A stretch of DNA of 24,456 nucleotides from an uncultured Clostridia bacterium. GTDB taxonomy: Bacteria > Bacillota > Clostridia > Christensenellales > Borkfalkiaceae. The stretch covers positions 1 to 24,456 of the forward strand of contig CALGVF010000352.1 of the NCBI GenBank assembly GCA_937920115.1, given 5' to 3'. Below the pieces are notes generated by a model, which made no database searches, was not told the DNA's origin, and was given only the letters and a program-made list of their open reading frames with translations. Below are positions 9,201 to 17,300 of this stretch, piece after piece (positions within the stretch are counted from its first letter, which is position 1; every line of letters begins with the position of its first letter). The translations under genes and the position numbers were made by a program.

Positions 9201-9384
9201 AACGCAAACCGCCGTCTTCGTTGAGTTTCAACGAAACTTTATCGACGATTTCAAAAGTGCCGTCCTGAGGACAAGCCGCTTCTTCCGCTTTCGCTTTTTC
9301 GGGGAATCCCGCCGCCGCAAAACACGACGCCAAGGCGAAAACCGCAAGAATTAAAACCATTATTTTGTTCTTAATTTTACTCAT
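6226..9384 (-). CDS. Large exported protein with paired His/Cys repeats and three C-terminal modules; unknown function
   Basis: A 1052-residue exported protein I cannot name. Residues 1-33 form a signal peptide; either signal peptidase I cuts near AKA-EE or LASC at 18-21 is a lipobox (unclear). Residues about 43-210 resemble an N-terminal domain seen in secreted clostridial proteins. Residues about 270-440 look like a beta-sandwich (many aromatic/hydrophobic alternating strands, FKADGLWHHVDFE near 397-409). Residues 441-555 hold two near-identical His/Cys repeats. From about 556 to the end are three copies of a roughly 150-residue module, each with a YYFALR/VYFGLK-like strand, a WYVVK-like strand, a GGWDFYVK/GWNLFIK-like strand and an NGKA segment. 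The same module occurs in the lipoprotein encoded two genes upstream. No LPXTG or SLH anchor is visible. Likely role is extracellular glycan binding or surface display (inference). AAAGGGG overlaps the stop of the preceding peptide gene and serves as its ribosome binding site. Confidence 0.85.
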   Translation of the reverse strand: MSKIKNKIMVLILAVFALASCFAAAGFPEKAKAEEAACPQDGTFEIVDKVSLKLNEDGGLRWILKASDEIYNYVKSNDSVKMGFVIAPKQLMDKVTDGNYYGMAQKIEIPIVLSKGYRLSDDVSNWYFNGCVVEMLEANRELDYTAAAYIKNGDSVERQTAVNENSVNDFYNIANLSMLYSGEDYSEKMFNLTSYKWLGTEKFPIKVDTTEQYNSLVAKINADRDFSAKYIDIKSSVDTSKAALSDGKTLPSGAKCSTFADDAVKTTVPTSDDLIKDLVYLEGTSNKIKVYDQTEPNYVTTTKDGEKITALYFTKANAISDSEDSANNYGFSEFRIAVSGNIAKLSFDYRLIDSNTEKCFTLSDVKDKSYGMKSFLEYKHGSDYTNETKTAYGDTFFKADGLWHHVDFECEMSDMKAVLFKIYHLQGEFMVTNVQAIISHTHISDGITHYDVVNMKEYNLCTECRERMNETEHTHAAKDDNYGSDEGSHWKLCVCGEKVDEAAHTSDGETHYDLTDMKQYNLCTDCGAKINETTHNHDYQTATDDGYECGCGTVVNPFDGLVKTKTTFYDSTKVSVSENSLFGGTEYVANGLSSGSSIGFGSGVGITSTGYFKEYYFALRASQDVVMAEATQTPLAKGVWYVVKTTARTDSLGGWDFYVKQPNETEWKSMNVATWRAGAYKDFNGKAEFVGFLFFATNAESFDVEISEFYAKETIITESPFDGMDKLNLGYLKDYNATETFFGDKKYVYNDLVSGTVIGADGVSVDSIGEQAIYEKVYFGLKATDEIAFLDGNGNIIKPAVEANVWSVVKLERKTLGWNLFIKEFGQNDYTQVNIDTWKVGDNSSPTINGKAHANVFMQFKSVSGNDFGLEVTELYGEIDSERAFSGMTKVQDSSLIDSAEKAAYTFGSENVYGVTGLTTSKDVSLGSAYNMGSNSNYSEYRLAFKITGDEVASKNIIPIIGSNSSNSIKANVWYVMKVTKVADESATQKWTVAIKLAGLSDDTFVTYVVDDWKVQNATVQPDVLLKLWIVWENNVGVQYKFDFYATGIWAK
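6229..7716 (-). repeat. Three tandem copies of a ~150-residue module (in the 1052-aa protein)
   Basis: Residues about 557-713, 719-879 and 884-1052 are tandem divergent copies. Each begins with a phrase like PFDGLVK, PFDGMDK or AFSGMTK, continues with FGG/FGD/FGS before a Tyr-Val or Val-Tyr, then an aromatic strand (EYYFALRAS, KVYFGLKAT, EYRLAFKIT), a W-Y/S-V-V/M-K strand, a W strand and a closing strand ending in FYAKE, LYGEI or FYATGIWAK. The layout suggests a beta-sandwich, possibly carbohydrate-binding. Confidence 0.8.
7771..8064 (-). repeat. Duplicated His/Cys repeat within the 1052-aa protein
   Basis: Residues 441-475 and 504-538 are near copies: both carry DG-THYD, then MK-YNLCT-C, then NET-H-H. 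Between them is a shorter related unit ending KLCVCGE, and a last CGCG follows at 549-552. The regular Cys-x2-Cys (or Cys-x-Cys) pairs with flanking His suggest small metal-binding knuckles or disulfide-stabilised spacers outside the cell. Confidence 0.8.
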
Positions 9385-9399
9385 AATTTTTGTACCCCT

Positions 9400-9522
9400 T
9401 TAAGTTAAATCCCATGTTTGGTCTCTTCCGTCGTGGTCGTAATCGGTCTCCGACGAACTCGTTGTGATGACGTCTTCCCCGAAATAAATCAAGTAAACGT
9501 CGGGTTTGCTGTAATTTCTCAT
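9400..9522 (-). CDS. 40-residue peptide of unknown function between two module-bearing genes
   Basis: A short gene with a perfect AGGAGG (9528-9533) five bases before ATG. It starts 18 bp after the stop of the upstream lipoprotein gene, and its own stop overlaps the ribosome binding site of the next gene, so it is locked into the operon. The peptide opens MRNYSKPDVYL, continues IYFGEDVITTSSS and ends in an acidic, Asp/His-rich tail with one Trp near the C-terminus. There is no signal peptide, no Cys and no membrane segment. From memory, short proteins opening with Tyr-x-Lys-Pro and a central E-D-V-I/L-T-T/A-S stretch recur in gut Clostridia next to surface-protein genes, but I could not search for this. 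A leader-like or modified peptide, a chaperone-like partner, or a regulator are all possible. Confidence 0.75.
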   Translation of the reverse strand: MRNYSKPDVYLIYFGEDVITTSSSETDYDHDGRDQTWDLT

Positions 9523-9540
9523 AAATTCCTCCTAAAAATT

Positions 9541-12294
9541 TTAAAATCCAACGGTGTAATCACCGATTAGTTTCCATTTCGCTTTCAAGGTAATATCTTC
9601 CGTGACGACGTCGTTCTCGAAGTCCCACTTTTTGTCGCCGAAATACCACCCCTCGAATTCGTATTGCTTTTCCAGAGTCGCTTTTACGGGTATTACTTCG
9701 GTCAACTTCGAGCCTGCTTTTACCGTAACGGAATCAACTGCCGAGCCGCCGTCCGAATCGAAAACGACTCTCGCGGTCTTTTCGGGCTTTTTCGCGAAAA
9801 GTCCCGTAGCGTATACGTCGAAAGAAATATCCCAATTACCGGGCGTATACAGAGCGATCGCCCCGTAAAGGTAGGCTACTCCGTTATACCTCTGATGATT
9901 TCCGAGTCTCCATTGGTCGCCGACTATAACCTGCCTGTACTTATCGTCCGACTCGTAGGCAAGTTTTATAAACAAATTCCAACCGCCGTAAGTAGCCGCA
10001 GTATTTTTCGTAAACTTGACGATATACCAATTATACTCTTCGAGTATCACGTCGCCGCCGCCCGTGCATATATAAGCCCTTTCGGTGACTTTTATAGCGA
10101 AGTAATATTCGGCATATTCGCCGTTATAGTCCATTCCGTAAGACCCGCCTATGTTGTTGAACGCCACGGCTGTCGAATTGGTCGTGATATCGCTCAGTTT
10201 GTATACGTTTTCTCCCAAAAACTTGTCGGTCTGCAACTCCGCGGAATCGATAAGTACGCTTTCTGCGACTTTATCCATATCTTTGAAAGGATATTCCGTC
10301 GGGGGATCTATGGCGAACATGCTCGTCGCGTAAACGTCGAAAGAACCGCCGAATTCACTCGTAAATACGAAGAAGCAGTTTACGTACGCCTTCCCGTTAT
10401 AATCGGAATGATTGCCGAGTCGCCACTCGAACGAGTAATCGAGTTTAACGTAATCGGTATCGCCCGCGGGCTTAACGTAAATATTCCACCCGCCGTAAGT
10501 CGCCTGCGGATTTTTCAGGATTTTTACGACGTACCACTTGTTCGCTTCGAGCAGATAATTTTCGCTCTCTTTGAATCTGACGGCTTCCGTCGCTTTGACC
10601 GCGAAGTAGTATTCGCCCTTAACGCCCTCGTAGTCGAGATATATGCCCGACTTGCCGATCGTATCGTCGTCCGCTTGCACTCCGCCACGCTTGTAAACGC
10701 GAGCCGAGCCGAATTCGAGCGAAGCGACCTCTGCGTTTTCAAACATATTTCCGACGTCCATAGAACCCCAAGAAGCGACTTCTTTGTCGAAAAAGGCTCT
10801 CCATTCGCCGTACAGCGTTTCCACTTTCTTAACTTCTGCCGAAATCTCGGCTTTTTCGTCGCTCGTCAAAAGTCCGAGCATTTCGTAGGTTTTGTAAATA
10901 TCGTCCCAATCTTCCGCGGTAGCGTCTCCCTTTTCGGGCAGTTCTTCGGCGTATACCTTTACCGCGTCAAGAACGCTGTTCGTGTAAAGACCCGTCGCCA
11001 TCGCGTTCCAGGAAAGAGTTTCCATCGACGAAACGTTGTTTAAAATCAAGAGGTCGGAAAGATTTTTCGGAACGGAATCTTTATCGGGATAACGCTCGAT
11101 TTTAACGATCGAGTATTCGCCGTCTATCTCGTCCGAAACCATTAAAACGCAACCGTCCGAGCAGGATATATTCTTGAAATAATACCACTTATCCTGTTCG
11201 AGAAGGAACGAACCGCTTGAATTGACGAAACCCGCCGATCCGTTTCCGCCGCCTATTTTCAATGCGAAATAGACCTCTTTAAACCTCGAATAGTCGAACG
11301 CAACGCCGAATTTCTCGCCCTGAACGATTTTGTTTTCCGAAACGTAAGCGGGGTTTTCTCCCGCGGATTCGCTCGACTTCACGCTTCCTTTCGTAGTCTT
11401 TTCGCTGAGCAGATATTCCCACTCGGCGTTTAAAAAGGCGGTTTTTATCGCGTTCAGTTTGTTTGCGTTTTCTACGCTGATTTTATTCTTTTCGTCTTCG
11501 GCAAGCGTGTCGTACGCCTCGAAAAGTTCGGGCAAAGAACACGCTTCCGCAACGGTCATAGCGGAAATTTCGTCGGGTAAATTTTTAATCGTTTCTTCTA
11601 TAAATTCCGCTTTTCCGATTGCTCCGCTCTCGACGGACGAAACCTCTATCGACTTAACGGCTTTCACGCCGTTTAATTCGGTGGAAGCGAACACAGTCGC
11701 TTTTTTGCCACCCTCGTTCGCCTTGACGACGAATTTTCCGTCCTTTTCGGTCGCCGTAAAACTCGCCACATCCTCGCACTCTATCGACCACGAAACTTTC
11801 GCTTCGACCAATTTGTTTTTTCTGTAAACGGTCGCAGATACTGTGACGGTATCGCCCTTTTCCATAAGAATTTCGTCGAAATTCGTCTTTATCACAGGAG
11901 CCGCCGTCGATTTCTTTACGGTTATTTCGCATAAAGCAGTCAAATCGCCCAAGGTCGCGGAAATAGTCGTTTTACCCTCTTTTATCGCCGAAACGAGTCC
12001 TCCGTTTACGGTTGCGACCGTCGGGTCGCTTGATTTCCAAACTACTTCGCCCTCTACGTTGTAAAGACTGACGGTAAGTTCGCGTTCGTCTCCCGCCTCT
12101 ATTTCGAGAACGGCGTCGCTCAGAATAATCTGCGGTTTCTCGTCGTCCGTAGGGAAATAGTCGCCGCCGCTCGTATCGACGGTATCGGAAGAAGTCGATT
12201 CTTCGTCGCCGCCTTTACAGGAAACGAGGAAAGCCGTCGTAAAAAGCAGGCATACAGCCGCAAGCAAAATCAATAAACGATTAAATTTTCTCAT
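9541..12294 (-). CDS. Multidomain surface lipoprotein (Big2, Ig-like, repeated modules, InlB-like repeat)
   Basis: A 917-residue lipoprotein. The open frame extends upstream into the previous gene, but ATG 12294 is chosen because AGGAGG lies just before it and a lipoprotein signal follows (LVSC, lipid-bearing Cys26). In order: acidic Ser/Thr linker; a bacterial Big2-type Ig domain (about 53-127, with WKSSDPTVATV and EGKTTISATL); a second Ig-like domain (131-220); a helical LP..LT..EK..IS segment (227-290); a divergent module (300-440); a second helical linker (446-502); two clear copies of the roughly 150-residue module (510-662, 667-836); and a C-terminal InlB/Listeria-Bacteroides type repeat (841-908, with FDSDGG and EFEGWY). 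It should sit on the outer face of the membrane and bind glycan or wall (inference). It is 11 bp behind the DUF4838 gene. Confidence 0.88.
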   Translation of the reverse strand: MRKFNRLLILLAAVCLLFTTAFLVSCKGGDEESTSSDTVDTSGGDYFPTDDEKPQIILSDAVLEIEAGDERELTVSLYNVEGEVVWKSSDPTVATVNGGLVSAIKEGKTTISATLGDLTALCEITVKKSTAAPVIKTNFDEILMEKGDTVTVSATVYRKNKLVEAKVSWSIECEDVASFTATEKDGKFVVKANEGGKKATVFASTELNGVKAVKSIEVSSVESGAIGKAEFIEETIKNLPDEISAMTVAEACSLPELFEAYDTLAEDEKNKISVENANKLNAIKTAFLNAEWEYLLSEKTTKGSVKSSESAGENPAYVSENKIVQGEKFGVAFDYSRFKEVYFALKIGGGNGSAGFVNSSGSFLLEQDKWYYFKNISCSDGCVLMVSDEIDGEYSIVKIERYPDKDSVPKNLSDLLILNNVSSMETLSWNAMATGLYTNSVLDAVKVYAEELPEKGDATAEDWDDIYKTYEMLGLLTSDEKAEISAEVKKVETLYGEWRAFFDKEVASWGSMDVGNMFENAEVASLEFGSARVYKRGGVQADDDTIGKSGIYLDYEGVKGEYYFAVKATEAVRFKESENYLLEANKWYVVKILKNPQATYGGWNIYVKPAGDTDYVKLDYSFEWRLGNHSDYNGKAYVNCFFVFTSEFGGSFDVYATSMFAIDPPTEYPFKDMDKVAESVLIDSAELQTDKFLGENVYKLSDITTNSTAVAFNNIGGSYGMDYNGEYAEYYFAIKVTERAYICTGGGDVILEEYNWYIVKFTKNTAATYGGWNLFIKLAYESDDKYRQVIVGDQWRLGNHQRYNGVAYLYGAIALYTPGNWDISFDVYATGLFAKKPEKTARVVFDSDGGSAVDSVTVKAGSKLTEVIPVKATLEKQYEFEGWYFGDKKWDFENDVVTEDITLKAKWKLIGDYTVGF
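9787..11397 (-). repeat. Three copies of the ~150-residue module (in the 917-aa lipoprotein)
   Basis: Residues about 300-440, 510-662 and 667-836. The second and third are close: both have EYYFAVKAT/EYYFAIKVT, a W-Y-x-V-K strand, ATYGGWN, WRLGNH and YATSMFA/YATGLFA. The first is degenerate (VYFALKIGG, KWYYFK, MATGLYTN) and lacks the GGWN strand. The copies match the three C-terminal modules of the exported protein encoded two genes downstream. Confidence 0.8.
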
Positions 12295-12305
12295 CTTTCC
12301 CCTCC

Positions 12306-14303
12306 TTATAAAATGCCCCACGATTCGTATATCGAATTGAGATTTGCCGAAGTCTCGGAGTCTCTGTCGTACTTGAAGTAGTCCGCGTCGGTCTTGAACG
12401 CCCTTCTCAACTCCATGAGTTCGCCTTTCTGATAAGAGTCGGCAAAAAGCGTGCATAACGCGTATCTCGGGAAAAGAGATTCGAGAAGAATATGCTCTTT
12501 AAGCGTAGCGTATTTCTCGGGTTCGGTATATCTTATTTTCGATATAGCGTCGTAAGCCTTGTCTATAAGGGTTAAATACCCTTCGAGTTGCTTTTTCGTC
12601 CAATACGAAGAATTCGATATTCCCTCGTAAATATACCCTTTTATTTCGGACGGATATTTCTGATACAGCGTGTTCAAATGCAAGCGGATATCGTTATACA
12701 TTTCGTACATGTATTCGCCGCCGTCGCCGTAATAGTATTTGAAAAACTTTTCGGTGATTTTCTGCGAATCGAGGTTTACGTTTATGGCGAGTTTCGCGGA
12801 AACGTATTCTTTGAGTTTTGAAAACGCCGTCTGTTCGTTTATATTCATCTGTCCTTGGTCGAAGATATAAACCGCCCCGTTTTCCTTGCCGAATCTGTAA
12901 GTCTCGGCTACGGTGTCCCAACTGTTGAACGGATAGAAATAGTTTTTGAAGTTGGTCTGATATATCCACAAACCCACGTTGTCGCAAACGACTTTCCACG
13001 CTTTCATTATTTCGGCGTATCTCGTATTTTCCTCGTCGTAAAACGAACGACTGAAATTCGCCCCAATGGGAGCGTACACAACGCCTACGTTTTTATGGCA
13101 TTTTATGCCCTTGTTCGCCGTATAACTTCCGTCCGCGTTTTTCGTCGCGGGAGCGTCTTCCGTCCCGTGATAAGCGAAGAAGTAGACGATAAGTCTTCTG
13201 CCCTTAGGCTCGAAGTATTCGGTGAGTTTTTCGGCTACGTCGTTACAGAATTTGAGGCAGGTCGCCGAATTCGTCCCGTACTCTTTGACCATTGCCGAAC
13301 AAGCCTCGCAGTCGCACCATTCGTAGTTGTCCTGCTCTGTTATCGAAACGCCGCTGAGGGTCGGAAATTCTTCCGCTATCGCCTTTAATCTTTCATACGC
13401 AGTCTGAACCATTTCCGCATATTCGGTTTTATCTCCATGAGCCGTATAGCAAAGTTGCCCCGCCTTCTGAGTCGTCGGTCGCATATCGGGCGTTACCGTA
13501 TCGGAATACCAACCCTTATGCTCAGCGTAGTATATTTCGGGATTTAAAAGAGCGAACGAGTTGTGCCATTTCGCCCCGCCTACGGGCATTATTATGTCGT
13601 TATTGGTATAACCCATTCCGTATTGTCCCGACTTGGTGAGTTGCCCCGTGACGTCGCGGAATTCGTAGTCGGGTTTTTCGGTTATTTCCATTTCGGGAAG
13701 AGTTTTTCCGTCTTTTTCGTAAACGGGGAAATTGTCTCCGACCATATCGTAACCGAGTACCTCTTCCAAAAAGGCTATCGCACCCATCTGCAAACCCTCT
13801 TTACCCGTACTCATTATGAATACCGAGTTGCCGACGGTCTTTATATAATAGCCTGCCGAACCGAGTTCTTTTTGCGGCATGCTAAGTCCCGCCTGTCCGA
13901 ACATTTCGTCGATATTTAAAACGATATACCGAGCATCGCCGCTATACGCCTGACCGTCGTACGCGGTAGAACCGAGTTTCGCTCCCGTAGCGGATAAAAC
14001 GTTATTGTAAATGAAGTCGGCAGCCATAACGGCGTAATTGTCGGAATTATCGTAAACAATCGAATAATCGGTCGAGCCGTTCGATTTTACGAATTCTTTA
14101 TTCGTTTGCTTTACGTTTCTCTCGTGAAGCATTCCCGAAACGTAGTGAGTTCCTATATCTTCGGTTATATCTTCCCGAGAAGTGTCCGTAACGCTTTCGC
14201 TCGCGTTCGACTCTCCGTCGTCGCCGCCCTTACAAGAGGTCGCGAAAGGAACAAGCATTGCAATCGCCAAAATCAAAGATAAAATTTTTACTCTCTTTTT
14301 CAT
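12306..14303 (-). CDS. DUF4838-family lipoprotein (putative surface glycosidase)
   Basis: A 665-residue lipoprotein. ATG 14303 is preferred over a GTG overlapping the previous stop, because GGGGAGG lies upstream at good distance and the protein then opens with a clean lipoprotein signal (ATSC, Cys24). Residues about 86-200 resemble the N-terminal alpha/beta domain seen before GH67-like barrels (an alternating TGAKL region, then an AIAFLEEVLGYDMVGD segment). The body matches DUF4838 (PF16126), with the hallmark DNYEWCDCEAC at 325-335 and a Y-F-A-Y-H segment near 374-379. DUF4838 proteins are commonly found in glycan loci and are thought to be GH67/GH20-like hydrolases, but I know of no firm activity. 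It would act at the cell surface before import. The linker after Cys24 (KGGDDGESN) resembles that of the next lipoprotein. Confidence 0.88.
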   Translation of the reverse strand: MKKRVKILSLILAIAMLVPFATSCKGGDDGESNASESVTDTSREDITEDIGTHYVSGMLHERNVKQTNKEFVKSNGSTDYSIVYDNSDNYAVMAADFIYNNVLSATGAKLGSTAYDGQAYSGDARYIVLNIDEMFGQAGLSMPQKELGSAGYYIKTVGNSVFIMSTGKEGLQMGAIAFLEEVLGYDMVGDNFPVYEKDGKTLPEMEITEKPDYEFRDVTGQLTKSGQYGMGYTNNDIIMPVGGAKWHNSFALLNPEIYYAEHKGWYSDTVTPDMRPTTQKAGQLCYTAHGDKTEYAEMVQTAYERLKAIAEEFPTLSGVSITEQDNYEWCDCEACSAMVKEYGTNSATCLKFCNDVAEKLTEYFEPKGRRLIVYFFAYHGTEDAPATKNADGSYTANKGIKCHKNVGVVYAPIGANFSRSFYDEENTRYAEIMKAWKVVCDNVGLWIYQTNFKNYFYPFNSWDTVAETYRFGKENGAVYIFDQGQMNINEQTAFSKLKEYVSAKLAINVNLDSQKITEKFFKYYYGDGGEYMYEMYNDIRLHLNTLYQKYPSEIKGYIYEGISNSSYWTKKQLEGYLTLIDKAYDAISKIRYTEPEKYATLKEHILLESLFPRYALCTLFADSYQKGELMELRRAFKTDADYFKYDRDSETSANLNSIYESWGIL

Positions 14304-14320
14304 TTTCCTTTTCCTCCCCG

Positions 14321-17300
14321 TCACGCCGTTACCGTAACCGTAACCTTAACGGTTTTTCCGTTAAACGCCTTGTCGTAAGCGATTAAATAAAACTCGTATT
14401 TCCCCGCTTTCGAGAAACGGAAACCGTCGCCGTTTAACGCGATTATTCTGCCGTCGGGGTTCACGACGTATTTGTAAACTTCTATGTCTTCCGCAGCCGT
14501 GAGATTGTCTTTAACGGTAAATTTCGGAATATAATATGCTTCTCCGACTTTCGCCGAGGTCTTAAAGCCTTTCTCGAAAGTAAATTCGGGAGCGGTGGTA
14601 TCGGGTACGTTTACGGCGTAAGAAATCTCGTCGCTCGCGTTGCTGTCGCCGACTTTGTACTTGACGTCGTACTGTCCGTAATCGGTAAGTTTTATCTTAT
14701 AAGCGACCGACGGATCTACGTCTTTCAAGGTCACGCCGTCGATTGATTTAACTACGTTGCCCTTTGCGTCGTATACGGACAGCGTAAGCGTTACGTTTAC
14801 GTCCAATACGTCCGAAGCGACCGCGGGTACGACCTCGTAAATATCGCCGAGTTTGTAGTAACCGCCGTAATTTCCGAGAATTACTATCTGCGGAGCCACG
14901 AGGTCTTTCGTCGCCCTCGTGAACGGGTATTCACAAAGTTTTTGAAGATTTACCGTCGTGGCGGTCGAGCCGTCGGCTTCGACTTTCATCGAGAAGTAGA
15001 TTTTACCCGACGGGAAGCCTTTGAAATCGTTGCCCTCGTCGTCGGAAGTTACCGTCACGTAGTTGCCGCCTATGAACGCTCTTCCGTCCTCGTATCCGAA
15101 CCTTACGGAACTCGACGAATCGTTGAAATTATGAGTGAGTTCGAGGCGTTTTCCCGCGGCGTAGCAATAGTAATTTTCGCCGTCTTTGACGAATATCAGG
15201 CTGACCGAAACATTTTCGTCCTCGCTGTCGGTAATGGTGAAAGTAAGTCTGTCGAAATTTCCGCCGTCTTCAACGCCTTTTACGACCGCGGAAACGTTAT
15301 CTCCGACGAGGTCTTTGGCAAAAGTCCATGAATAATTCCCCGTCGCCTCGAAATTTATACCCGTCTGAGTCTTTTTCTCCGTATATTCGCCGCCGTTGTT
15401 TACGAAGTAGTTTTCCACAGTCAGTTTATCGTCCGTATAAGGCATAACGACCGTTATTTCCTGCGTTTTCAACACGGTTTCTCCGCATTTTAAAGCGAAC
15501 TCGGCTTTCTCGCCGTTTGTCGTCGGATTAACCGAATATTTTTCGCCCGCGGAATATTTCTTCGTTTCTTTCGCCGTTTTTATCTCCAACTCGACAGGCT
15601 TTTTAAGGAGAGTTCCCGTCGAATAATCGTTGGCGTAATGCTCACCGAACGTATAGTTCATTCCCCCTAAAATATATTTGGGGAAATTGATTTTCTCTAT
15701 GAGTTTCGGAACGTTATCCGCGGTTACTTCTAAATCGTAAGAAGCGGGTTTTTCGTAGCCCGTATAGTCGACGACTGTATACACAATGGTATATTTTCCG
15801 ACCGATTCGGGGTAAAAACAGTCCGTAACTTCCTCTTCCTTGCCGTCTTTAACGACTTTTACGCTATACGACAACTTTCCGAGTCCGCCGCCGATATATT
15901 CGGGAGGAAGAATATCCACCCTGTCGCCGCATTTAGCCGAAGTCGGGTGATCGCCTATTCTGACGACTATATCGTTCGCTTCCTCGCTAACGTAAACGGT
16001 AATCGTATTCTTCGCTTCGTTGCCGCTGTCGTCCTTGCTCGTATAAACTATCGAATAAAAACCGTTTTTATCAGCCTTAAACTTTCCGTTTTCGATATTG
16101 ACGGAAATCTTGCCGTTATACAAAACCTTGACGTCGACGTCGCAGATTCCCGAGTACACGTCGTAAGCCGAGGCTTCGGGTATAGCGTAATAATACCCCA
16201 AACGAGCGTTCGGCAAATCGTCCGTTTTCACGGTAAGCACGGGGGCTTCGTCGTCGATAAGTTCTTCGTCGAAGCAATTTTTCAAATCTTTATTCGAGAA
16301 TCCGTAAATCGAAGTAAAGCAGATATCGACGGTATTGTTCACGAAACTGTCGCCGTATACGCTTAAAAACGCCTTACCGCCCGTGAAACCTTCCCACAAG
16401 CCGTCCGAAAAACAAGACGGGTCGTCGAAGTCCGCGATTTTGCCGAGTTCGCCGAAGCAGGCTTTTTTCGCGTAAAGAGCGTTTTCGTCGCTGTCGTAGT
16501 TAAGGCTTAAAATCGAATAATCCGACTTTTCGGGCTTCCCCTCGATAAGATTGTTCTGAGCGTCGAAAGAAAGCCATACGGGAGTTCCCCAATCGTCGCC
16601 TTTATGAATTATAGGACTGCCCGCGTATATTTCGATACCTGTGAGCGACTGATTATCGCCGCCAGCCGCTATATATGCTCTTCCGCCGCCGACTTCACCC
16701 GAGTCGTTGTTCGCTCTGATAACGAGTTTCTCATCTCTGTTTATCGCTCCCGTAAAGACGAAGTAAATCGAACCCGCGTCGAACGTTCCCTTTGTAAGAG
16801 GGTCTATGAAAAACGAAAGAAGAGAATCTCCTTTTGAAAGTTTCGATAAATCGAACGCCTGATTGAAGTAAAAAGTCTCGCCTCTCGCAAGCGAAAGGAT
16901 AAAGGCTTCCGTATCGGAATACCGTCCTCTGCCGTATGAAACGGAAGAACCTTCGCCAAGCGTGATTTTAGTTTGCCTGACCGAAAAATACTCGCTTATC
17001 ACGAATTTTTTACCGTCTATTTCGGCGAAATAGGTAACGGTATATTTTCCCGCTTCCGTGAGTTTTACGACGAGAGAACCGTCGTCCGCCTCAGCGTAAG
17101 AATTTCCGCTCGGATAGACGATATTTTTGCTCGCTTTAGCCGTTTTTCCGTTCGCACCGACCGTTCTGTCGGGTACGTAAAGTTCCGAGTTTATGGAATA
17201 CTCGGCGGCAAGCGTCGTTTCGCTCCATTCCTCGGCGCTGGCTTTAACGTTCGCGCTTGAAAAACAAATCGCGAGTATTACCGCCAATAAAAGCGTTGCC

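Noticed and set aside
9664..11043. 459-codon open frame on the plus strand opposite the 917-aa lipoprotein
   Set aside because: It lies fully antisense to a well-supported gene, its product is Arg/Val/Phe-rich without any domain, and it has no ribosome binding site. Long antisense frames are common throughout this locus because of its codon use.
12295..12456. N-terminal extension of the 917-aa lipoprotein
   Set aside because: The extra 54 codons overlap the end of the DUF4838 gene in another frame, are Arg-rich and would bury the lipoprotein signal; a perfect ribosome binding site supports ATG 12294.
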